A stretch of DNA of 64,000 nt from Alopecurus myosuroides. Taxonomy: Eukaryota > Streptophyta > Magnoliopsida > Poales > Poaceae. Made by a program: the position numbers and the translations under genes. This document shows positions 20,850 to 30,437 of the stretch, in pieces. Numbering within the stretch: the first letter of the stretch is position 1; every line of letters starts with the position of its first letter. Under the pieces are notes generated by a model. It ran no database searches. It had not been told where the DNA came from and worked only from the letters and a program-made list of their open reading frames with translations. The stretch lies in contig CM054061.1 of NCBI GenBank assembly GCA_028641055.1, forward strand, positions 54,230,081 through 54,294,080. The letters run 5' to 3'.

Positions 20850-23800
20850 CAAGCTCAAACTTGATCAATAGGTGTTGGTTGGAGGGCATTGGAGACTTGG
20901 CTATTTCATGAAGAATTAAGGGATCTTCATCAATTATATTTCCCCAAGCCAAGTCACTTGGATTATATATATATATATCTTACCCAATGCTCCTCCATGC
21001 GGTAACTTGTACTTAATTCATATATACATTGAAAGTTGCTTGCTCCCTTGCATATGGTAGTTTTGTCTCTAACATGTGTTTGTATATGTTGTGCTTCCTA
21101 CTTACCTATCTTGAGTAATCTAGTTATGTTTGTTGGTTTGCACTCCATGTACTTGTGTTCTTTGTGTTGAGCCTTCATTGCTATTGTTGCTTATCTTAGT
21201 TGGATCTTTGGGAGATTAATGGATTATCACATTATGGGGGAGTAATAAGCTATGTTCATATTACAAGCCTAGAAAATGTGAACATGTGAGGTATTTCCAC
21301 CTTGAGTTGATATTCTAGTTATCTTGTTCCTAAGTGGCATGTTGCTCAAACAAGTTCCATATTTGCTTAAAATATCTTGTGTCTCTCTTCTTTGGTATCT
21401 TGTTTGTTAGAGAGTTTCTTGTTGCCTTGATTTTCGGGTTTTATTTGAAGCCTTCAAGAATCTCTTCCTAAGCATGTCTTTTATTGTTCCTATCTTTTAC
21501 CACATGCTTATGTTTTGTGAATATGATTGTGAACCAATCTACCACCGAGAAATATCTCCATACATCTCTTGTCTTTGACAAGTTATAATAATTTTTGGTA
21601 AGTTTATTGATCATATTTACTTTGGCCATTGCTCTAAAATTGCCTTCTTTCTTGCCAAGGATTTGTTTGGTTCAAACTCCTTTGTGTCTTCCTTGCTCTA
21701 CTCAAAATTTGTTCTATGCTTTCTTGAGTTAGGAAAATCAATGATCCCATACTTGTGCACTTATGTTCAAAGTCATACTTCTTTGGGTTGCACTAGTCTT
21801 GGGGAAGCTATCCTACATTGAGTAGATCACCGTTCTTAAAATTGGTATTGCATCTAATTGATTTTATTTAAACATGACTAGTGTTTGAATAATATATATG
21901 GAGAGTAATGATTCCATTTTGTGCATTTTGTATTCAAATGCAAGATCATAAATAATGCACTATTTTTGGAAGAACTATCCTATATGCGTTTGAACACTTG
22001 TTGTCTTTAAATTTGCATTTTATCCCAATGACTTGTCTCTTTGGAAGACAAACATTCTTCGTCTTGGTACTTTGTGTGCTATCATGAAAAGTGTAGAGGG
22101 TTTGTTTATTCGTTGATGTTTTTTTTGGTTTCTTATCTATTTTGGTTTCCTCAATCATGTGTTGATTTGGTTCTTGATATAATTTGGACAATTCTCTTTC
22201 TTTTCACTCTTGCGAGTGGCTTCTTGGTTTAATTGGTTCTTTGTCCAATTTGTATCTTGTTTTTCTTCTTGAAAGTTTTGTGCATGCATATTTACTATGT
22301 ATATCTTTTGGCATGCTTACTTTCGTTGATCCAATATATAGGATAAACTCCATCAAATCCTAAATGGCTAAGATGTGCATGAAATTCAAATTCATATTAA
22401 TATGCACATATTTATGTGGAGTTTGTCCTATGTATTGTAGTTGTTCTAACTACTTTGGACCCAATGAGTTTGGGTACCATTTTTTACTTGAATTTTGTTT
22501 TAGGTACAATGGAGATACATTGGTTGCTCGATCCATTCTTAAGGAAGGTGTTCTCACCATGGTATTATAGGAGTCAAGCTTCGATGGTTATCAAACTCGC
22601 ATCTATTTCATCACCAATGTCATCTCGGTAACAAGTATCTATCTCATGCATACATTTCTAGCTTCCAACCTTGTGTAGGTTGCTTCTTGGCATGATTTCC
22701 CTTTGTTGCATTTCATTTGGTTCTTGCAAATGTCTTATCAAAAGCATCTTTATTGCAACTATGAGTAAGCCGGGATGATTACATACTAAGGGGATATTTA
22801 TAATCATTTTCATGATTCACCAATCCCAAGTATATTAATCTAGCAACTTCTACTTGAAGTCTCTCATATGCAATATTGATGGATTCTCAAAAACCATTTG
22901 AATCTTGTGTGATATGCGTTACCTTTCTCGAAGAATTCCAACTATCACTTTTCCCTTGTGATATTTGTGATGCTTTGATGAGTTTATTGAGTGTTCATCT
23001 ATATCCCTTTAAGCCAAATTTGAGCTTTGTACTTTGCTTTCAAGAAAAAATTCTTATTGGTGTATTTATGACTCTCTTTTGGATATCTTGTTCCTCTCCT
23101 TTGTAACTATTTTGTGTGTGCATGTTTCTTTGTGGATATATATCTTTGTGATTGTGTCCACTTAGGAACTTATACACATGGCAATAGTTACATCTTTAAT
23201 TGATATTCTTTTTCTTTAGTGACCACCTTTTATTGCTCTATATTCCTTGGTGGTTCCTAAAAGTCACAAGCTTTACTTTCTTTTGGTATTCCTTTTGCAT
23301 CTTAATAAGCTTGTGGACCTATGTGTTTTATCCTTTGATGGTTTGTGTGTATGGGAAATACATGATATGCACTATGTGCCTCTTATATTGAAAGACTATG
23401 TTGATGATTTTATCATCTTATTAGTCTCCTAAAACTGTTTTTCCTTGTCACGCCCATCTAGTTCGGTTGAGTAAGTATTTATTTGTCGCTTCTTGATCTT
23501 AATTGCCCAACTTTTGTTTGTTTGCAAGTTTGTTTGCTTCATTTCCAATCTATTCGCTTGCTCTTGTTTGTGTTCAAAATTATCTAGAAGGGAGTGATGA
23601 TTCCATGTTGTGCACACTATATAGTAATTCAAATCTAACATTGTGCATGTACCTTGGGGAGTTCCCTCTTGATTTTCTAGAACACTTGGTTGATCTTATC
23701 AAAATATTGATTTTGGTCAATCGGTTTTTCGGATCCTTCAGTTGGTTGCTTCTTTGTGAAAGTATCCTTCAATTTTATTTTATTTGTAACCTTTGGATCC

Positions 23801-24104
23801 TCAATATAGTTTGATCTCCCTCCATCTATTCATAGTTGGATATATGCACTTGATTTCACTCATATCATGAGGAATTCATACACTATGGTGGAGCTCTTAC
23901 TATATTGGCCTTCTAAGCTTTTTCCCATTTCGGCAATGGATGCCAATGGGGGAGAAGTTTAGAGGGTTTAAGGGAATTTGGTTTATGCTTTAGTTTTGTT
24001 CTTAAGCATTTGCCTTTCCATGCTATTGCATCCTTGCTCTTTGTTTTTCATGGTTGCTTAATTCATCATATAAACCCTCATAAAAAGGGATTGCCATCAA
24101 TTAC
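20850..24104 (+). other. Element D interior without pol
   Basis: About 3.25 kb of T-rich DNA with no supported gene. Purine tracts like the terminal one occur at about 21,234 (TATGGGGGAGTAATAAG) and 23,943 (GCCAATGGGGGAGAAG). The many small ORFs are hydrophobic translations of T-rich DNA and look like chance. Confidence 0.6.
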
Positions 24105-24119
24105 CAAAATGGGGGAGAT
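24105..24119 (+). promoter_or_regulatory. Polypurine tract of element D
   Basis: CAAAATGGGGGAGAT directly abuts the right LTR. Confidence 0.88.
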
Positions 24120-24470
24120 TGAAAGTGCATGGTGGCCCCATATGTGGTTTTGGTAATTAATGACAATCCTTATGGACGAATGTTTTCATTGAGTTATCCT
24201 TGTAGATCTTGTCCATAGGAAATAACGGAGTTCATGTGTTGAACTCTATTAGCTTCCTTGATGGCCATTGTTATATTCATGGTTTTATATGAAGAATAGT
24301 CATGTTTTGAGTTGAGCTTATTTCTAGTGTGTCTTGAAGAAAAGGATTAGGTGATCTTTCATTATCATCTTCAAGACATCATCATTTTAAGTAAGAAGCA
24401 AAGATACAAGGTTGATCAAGCAAGCGATCAACACTCAAAGCTACAATTTGTACCAAGCGGGATTGTGTAT
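24120..24470 (+). repeat. Element D 3' LTR, left piece
   Basis: Starts TGAAAGTGCATGG and follows the left LTR to GATTGTGTAT. It is interrupted by element E; TGTAT at 24,466-24,470 is the E TSD. Confidence 0.93.
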
Positions 24471-25237
24471 TGTAACATCCCAAGTATGAAAATCACCTTT
24501 AGAATGTTTGCTAATTGTTATTTTATGTTTTGCATCATGGCATCTTAATCATTGCATTTGTTTTCCATTTGTTTTCATCTGTTTCCCTTTGTTTTCCCAT
24601 TTGAAATTCAAACAATATTCAAATGTGTTGTTTCATACTTGCTCTGTTACAATTTTCAAATAAAAATATTCAAAGAAAAGCAGCTATTTGTTTCCATTAA
24701 AATATAAAGCTCAAACTATTAACTTGTACTTTTAATAAGTCACTTAATTCAATTTGCATTCAAATTCAATTAAAATTCCAAACAGCAACCATTTGAAATT
24801 TATGAAAATTACAAAACACTTCCATCTTTTGTTTCAAATAATTTGAGGGTTCAAACTATTTAAGTGTTTCTTTTTAATTATTCATTTGAATATCAAAATT
24901 CATTCAAATTCAACCAAATTTCAAACAACAACATAATTTAAATTTTGTTGGAAAACAAAAGTTGTACAATGATGTTTCTGTAATGCCTAACCTATAACAA
25001 ATTTTCCTAAATTTTTCTACCCCAAAAACCCTACCCTTTTCTTCCTATTTCTTTTCAGCAAAAAAAAAACAGAACAGAGAAAAAAAAAATGAAACGCAGA
25101 GGGAGGCAGCAGGCCCAGCCCACCAAAACCGGCCTGCTACCCCCCCTCCTTCTCCTACCTTCGTACGGCAGCGCGATGCCGCTGTCCACGTCGACAGCAG
25201 CGCGCAGCAGACGGCTGCGAGCTCCTCCCCTCTCCCT

Positions 25238-25243
25238 TATAAA
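25238..25243 (+). promoter_or_regulatory. TATA box of element E 5' LTR
   Basis: TATAAA in CTCCCTTATAAACCCTAGG, followed by a CT-rich leader. It is conserved in the right LTR at 35,619-35,624; the solo LTR at 55,267 has TTAAAA at the same place. Confidence 0.7.
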
Positions 25244-25538
25244 CCCTAGGCCTCGAGCCCCTCTGCCCTAGCCCTAGTCCTCCCTCTCACCGCCGCGGCG
25301 CTGTTCTTCTTCTTCCCTGCACCACCTCCTCTCTCTGAATTTTCCCACCGCCGATCGCCACCTCTCTGAATCCCCGATGATCGCCGCGCCTCCGTAGCCC
25401 CTCCTCGCTGGTTAAGTACGGGGATCAGAACCCCGTGTTGCCGCCGTCCTCCTCAACCTCTCCGCAGTGGCTGAGGGCCACTGATTCACCGCCGTCGTCC
25501 ACTGCCCCGAGCACCGTCCCCTCCTCCATTTCCTTCAC

Positions 25539-27038
25539 GGTGAGCTCACCTTCCTCTCTCCCTTACATCTCTGTCAAGCGCACGCACCACCCCTGGACAC
25601 CCTAGCACGCGACAGCACGAGCACGCAGCCCACCGCAGCAGCAGCGGCTAGCCGCCGGCGGCTGCCTCCCGTCGGGTTTCAGTTAACCGAAACCAATTTC
25701 AGTTTCGTCAGTATTGTACGCGAGCAACACCTCATACCCCCCGCGCCTCCCTTACTGTCAACAAACGCAACGCCAGCGCAGTGGCAGCAGCGCTGCTTGC
25801 GCGAGCCCGCGGTCGAGGGATCGATCCCCGCCCCCGCGAATTAATCCACACTTTTTCGCCAACGAGCACTGACAGGCAGGCCCCCCTGTCAGCGACCCTG
25901 TGGCCACGCAAGCGCCACGTGAGCGCCACGGAGGCCAGGGCCCACTGGCAGTGGCCTATTCTAGGTCACTGCGCGGTGTAATTAGTTTTCTACCCCAGTT
26001 TTCTTTTATTTTTAGGTCCTTTCTAATTACAGATTAGTCCCTGTTTTAAAAATACAAATAACTTTTGATTTACAACTTCAAATAGAATAAATGAAATATG
26101 TATACTAAACCAAATTTAATTCTCTACCAATTTGAATCATTTGTTTTCTGTTTTGAACATTTCAAATTGTTTCAAAATTCAAATTCAAACAACTCCTTTT
26201 AAATTTGGTTAAATTTATAACTAATTCAAACTTAATTCAAGTGTCACATATAAAATATGTTTTCCATGCCATTTTGAACCACCTTTTCAAATATAAAATT
26301 TGTTTCATGTTTTGAATAATTAAAATTGGTTAACTAATTTAAACCTTGTTTAAATCATTTAAAATTTGCTAAATTCATAACTTGCTCAAATTAAATTATT
26401 TTTGAACCTATAAAATATGTTTTCAAACCAGAAAAGTATAAACTTTTCAAATATGAATTTGGTTTAATGTTTTGAACAAATAAAAATGCAAATAAATTCA
26501 TACTTGAATTAAATTCATTTAAATCTTATTTAAACTTGTTTAATTCCCAATTAATTCATATTAATTCCTTTTTCAATAATTGAAACATGTAATCCACCTA
26601 AAATTTTGTGTACTTTCCAAATTTGAACTTTGTTATCTGTTTTGAACAATTTAAATTGGTTAAAACAACAAATGCTTGTGTAACACCTTTAAGGACCCAA
26701 AATTTCATAACTTAATAAATAAAACTCCAAACTTGGTAAACTTCATTTCAAATTGTTTCTATTGTTGTTTTCTGTTTGTTTTCCCCATCCATGCATCATG
26801 CTAATCCACTTTCACATGTTGCATAGTTGTAGAACAATTATTTCAACCTTAACTCATGGGCTTTCCATATGCAATCCAAATTGCATATGGGTCCATTTAA
26901 TCATGTTATGTTACCATGTCAACTAGTTTATTTTTGATGCATCAATTAAATGGTCATGCATCATCCCATGATTGTGCACTATGCCATGTTATTGATTGTT
27001 GTCTCTCTACGTTGTTTGTTTGCTTCTTCTCGAATAGA
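25539..27038 (+). other. Putative intron 1 in element E LTR
   Basis: The donor CACG/GTGAGC lies at 25,539/25,540 and the acceptor CTTCTTCTCGAATAG/AC at 27,037/27,038 after a pyrimidine-rich run. The same donor and acceptor words occur in the right LTR and in the solo LTR (CCCG/GTGAGC near 56,215; AATAG at 57,750). No transcript evidence. Confidence 0.45.
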
Positions 27039-27115
27039 CGACGGCGTTGAGACAGACGATACTTACGACACCCCTTCTGAGGATCTAGCTCAGTACCAGG
27101 CTGCTGAGTTTGCAG
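27038..27115 (+). CDS. Putative 78-bp exon of an LTR-encoded acidic peptide (frame conserved in three LTRs)
   Basis: Flanked by acceptor AATAG and by AG/GCAAGT, the consensus of GC-AG introns. With phase 1 on both sides it encodes an acidic peptide (GVETDDTYDTPSEDLAQYQ core). The right LTR (37,440-37,517) and the solo LTR (57,751-57,828) have the same length and frame despite about ten differences in the solo copy, while flanking DNA has indels. Joined to the acceptor at 28,335/28,336 the frame continues. No in-frame ATG was found in the presumed exon 1, so the translation start is unknown and the coding status is a hypothesis. Confidence 0.35.
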
Positions 27116-28335
27116 GCAAGTATTCACTCACATGAACCATTGTGTTCCTTTCCACATTGGATACCGATACTTTCCGTTGTCTATTCTGCTAGCCATATGA
27201 ATCGTTGCTTCTGTTCCGAACCTATCACATGTTATCCTTTAACCCTGATATAGCCTCACCTCCACACCTATAACCCCGTTGCTTGTTGCCCGTGTCTTAC
27301 TAGCATGCTTAGGGTTGTTTCTGCTCGAGTCTGTTACCCGTTACTTTCTGTACCATATTTTTATTATACTCTGGGGCTCGATGTTAAACAACAATCCTGT
27401 TAATGTTATGGTTAATAATAATTTGATGATAAGGCACCGGCAGGAGGCCCGGCGTGGTTTTGAGGCCTGCTAGTGTCGACCCTAATTAGGAAAAGGGTCT
27501 TGTCTACTGATCCATGATGAGCGCACTATCCGCATGTGGGAAGCGTGTATGGGCGCCCCCCTCAAATTGATTCGATTCGCATCTCGTCCAAATCGCCTCA
27601 TTTAGTTCGGGTTTTCCATTTGCCGCATGCATATGTATTTGCGAACCCAGGCCAGGGTGGAACTTTTGTAGTCGGCATTTAGGGAGACACGTTCTTAGAG
27701 TGCTATGAGGGTCCCCTTTTCTTCGTGGGGCTTGATTAGCCGTGCGCTCAATTGCACGGGGTTCTTTGGGCTTGATGCAAAAAAGAGTTGAGTTGTGTTG
27801 AGTGCCCCGCTTGGTGGGAGGCATTCCATCTGGCGGGTTATTCTTACGTGTACGGCCAAATTGGTGCACCCCTGCAGGGTAAATCTTCTCGAGAAGCCGT
27901 GTTTTCCGCGGTTATGGATGACTTGGTGAAAGTACTGGCTAACAAGTACTCAGAACAACTTACACCTAACTAATGATAACTTGACTAGTAATAATCTTAT
28001 TGACACAATAATTTGAACCATCATTAATCCAACTGTGTGAGTTTATCCTCGGATTGCTTCTTTGGATAAGGGGCGAGATCCAGGATGGGTTTGTTTGGGT
28101 GGTTAGTTGTAGTTGGTTACGATACGCTATCTTATCTCCTTTCTGTTAGCCGGAAGTTATAGCATGTTTCTGTAGTTGGTTAGTGCAGCCCGCTGCCGCA
28201 TCTTTTGTATCACCCTTTCTTCCGTTGAACCCAAAGCATCTGTGCTTGGTGTTGACGGGTACACTTTGGAGAATTGTGAGTCTTGCTTGCCAGTACGTTT
28301 ATGTACTGACCCCTTTGGGGCTGTGGTTTCCGCAG

Positions 28336-28400
28336 ACTACGCTTACGAGGATCCCCGTGATGGCTACTACGTGGAGTATGACGAGGCTGCTGACGAGTAG
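28336..28400 (+). CDS. Putative last exon of the LTR-encoded acidic peptide
   Basis: It follows the acceptor TTTCCGCAG/AC. In phase with the 78-bp exon it encodes YEDPRDGYYVEYDEAADE and then TAG. The homologous exon in the solo LTR (59,037-59,101) keeps the GGYYVEYDEAADE end and the stop. An alternative is that this is noncoding leader sequence constrained for another reason. Confidence 0.35.
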
Positions 28401-28872
28401 ATAGCGGACCCGGGCAGGATCCGAGACTTCGTGGATGGGCTCCGTCTTTTCGTTTCCGGCCTCTTAGGCCTATTTGGATCTTGTCTGTACTCAGACATTT
28501 TGGATGCTTCCGCTGTGTTGTAATGATGATATGTTGGGACATGTGTCCTCTGGATGATTGTATTTGCTATCTCTGCTCTAGTGAGAGCTATTTGCAACTT
28601 ATTTCTATTTATTTGTGTCTTAGAGATCTGTTGTGATATCACTTGTTCAAATGCCGTTGACGTACCATGTGTGTATGTTATGAAGTACGTCAACGGAAGT
28701 GTCCTGATTTCTACGGGATGGTTTACGCAGACGATGGATAGTAGAGAATGGTTGTCACACGTTTACGTGTTGGCCTGCTCATATTGAGATGCGGGTGCCG
28801 GTATGCCCTGTAAGCCATTTCCCTACTGTTTAGCGGACTGTGAGTATCCTCTAGAAGTCCGGGTGCGACAAA

Positions 28873-28885
28873 TGGTATCAGAGCC
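28873..28885 (+). promoter_or_regulatory. Primer binding site of element E
   Basis: TGGTATCAGAGCC, complementary to initiator Met tRNA, lies two bases after the LTR end. Confidence 0.9.
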
Positions 28886-29412
28886 TGTCTGCCTGTAGGA
28901 TCCCTTTTACTGGTCGCAGTTGAGTCTAGAAACTATTTTGTAGCTATATAGGAAAAATGAAACGTGAGAGTACGAATTCTGTTCTTTTTCTTCTTTCCCC
29001 ACCCACCCTCCCTTTTCTGGTAAGGAAGTGCAACGTTGTTTTCCCTTCTCATCTAAACTGTCAAGTTAGGATTTCTCGTATCCTGGTTTCTCTAGGATAG
29101 TTATATCTACTAGACCATAGGAATGAAGGTGGTTGTGACATGATTTATCATGTTGCCTACTCACGATTGAGAACGGAGGCGTGTAAGCCCCGGAAGCAGA
29201 TCCTCTATTCCTTAAGCAGTAGATATTGATCCTTTAGAAGCCCGGATGGGTTTTTTCGTAGTACCTCAGGAGTTTTTGGTCTCGTGTTTCCCCAATGTTG
29301 CTTCGATATCCTGTCCGTCTCAACATCCTTTTCGTCCGTTGAAACCTTGTTGTTGCTTTCCACTTCAGTTCTTCTACCGGCGTCTAATCAAAACTTCCCC
29401 GATCATCTGCAG
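28886..29412 (+). other. Element E leader between primer site and first ORF
   Basis: Noncoding. Its end ATCATCTGCAG directly precedes the ATG at 29,413 and looks like a strong splice acceptor. Confidence 0.55.
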
Positions 29413-30228
29413 ATGGATCTCAGGTTCTACCCGCAGGTGGTTCGTATGACTCGTTGCGAGAGCACTGCCGGTTATCCGGAGATGCTGAGGGACATGGTCA
29501 CTTTTCTGGGTTTCCGTTGGGCACCAGAGTACCAGGTCTACGAGCAGCTGCGAGAGTTTGACCAGACCTACTACCAGGCTATCGTCTACATTCTGTCAGA
29601 TGATGGCATGAGCGTTGTCCACCGCTACGAGGCAGTAGGTTCCACAGTGGATATGGCTGTGCAGCAGGCAGCTTATGTGAGTCTCACTGTCCTTCGTGCT
29701 GACTACTGGGGATTTGACGATTCTATCTATCGCCACATCCCCCGTGGTTACATCACTTCGGAGGGAGCTCACTTCACTCTCTACGACAACTTGGATGTTT
29801 ATGAGCATGATAACTCCAGGCTGCACACCACCGCTCAGTTTGTTAGGCACAGTGACGCAGTTGCCAGCACACTATCTCAGGAGTTGGCTTCAGTCAGAGA
29901 GCAACTCTACCTTGCTTTGACTCGTCTGGCGACTTACACCACAGACTTTGTTGGAGACGAGCGCTTTGCACGTTTCGATCAGCCAGTTGGTCGTCGTCTG
30001 CCAGATGCTGGAGGTTACGAGCCGATCAGAGGTCCACTACTTAACCTCGGTGCTGGTTACACTGGGATTCCACGCTTTGGAGCACAGGGAGTCGACGCTA
30101 TGTACTTCACCACACCTAGAGTCGCTCTCAGACCACGTCAGATCTATGTGGATCGTCGTTCTACCTACTTTCGTGGGCGTGCTCCTCACCGTACCTCTCG
30201 CCGTACTACTCACCGCCGTCCTGCGTGA
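29413..30228 (+). CDS. Element E extra ORF upstream of gag (271 aa), dsRNA-binding-like
   Basis: The ATG at 29,413 was chosen because it sits right after the acceptor-like TCTGCAG; the open frame extends upstream without a better start. Residues 38-95 run from PEYQVYEQ through YYQAIVYI and HRYEAVGST to AVQQAAYVSLTVLR. This resembles the double-stranded-RNA-binding fold: a Pro-x-Tyr start, three strands, and an Ala-rich C-terminal helix. The middle is predicted mixed helix, and the last 30 residues are strongly Arg-rich, fitting nucleic-acid binding. It has no zinc knuckle or catalytic motif. The gag-pol frame begins 210 bases later. I do not recognise a named family. The intact frame in a young element suggests a real product. 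It could instead be an accessory Gag-like protein. Confidence 0.65.
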   Translation: MDLRFYPQVVRMTRCESTAGYPEMLRDMVTFLGFRWAPEYQVYEQLREFDQTYYQAIVYILSDDGMSVVHRYEAVGSTVDMAVQQAAYVSLTVLRADYWGFDDSIYRHIPRGYITSEGAHFTLYDNLDVYEHDNSRLHTTAQFVRHSDAVASTLSQELASVREQLYLALTRLATYTTDFVGDERFARFDQPVGRRLPDAGGYEPIRGPLLNLGAGYTGIPRFGAQGVDAMYFTTPRVALRPRQIYVDRRSTYFRGRAPHRTSRRTTHRRPA

Positions 30229-30437
30229 TGAGCATGGGAGTACCGATGTATCCATTCTTAGCTATGTTTAGTTATCCTTTGGCATTCGAACCATTTGTGG
30301 TGTGTTGGATATTCTGATGTATTTGAACATGTGATGATGTACCTGTTGGTTATCTATTCACGCGTCGGAATAATCTCTCTTTCGGTTGCCAAGTCTATCC
30401 TTTTCTGTTGTTGTGCTAAAATGCATTTCCATTCAGG

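Larger units (their letters stand above)
24471..28870 (+). repeat. Element E 5' LTR (4,400 bp) with GC-rich promoter block
   Basis: An unusually long LTR. A GC-rich block (about 25,090-25,980) sits between very AT-rich flanks full of TTCAAAT/AAATT words. It differs from the right LTR by scattered substitutions, a 21-bp indel near 25,490, and a short divergent patch near 28,797. Splice-like signals inside it are listed separately. ORFs such as the minus-strand one at 27,504-27,869 are not supported. Confidence 0.95.

Noticed and set aside
22041..23814. Cluster of small hydrophobic ORFs in the D interior
   Set aside because: Base composition explains them; none has a motif or consistent codon use.
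27504..27869. 121-codon minus-strand ORF in the E LTR, also present at 37,906-38,271
   Set aside because: It is repeated only because LTRs are copies. The solo LTR homologue is broken and shorter, and there is no start context or motif.
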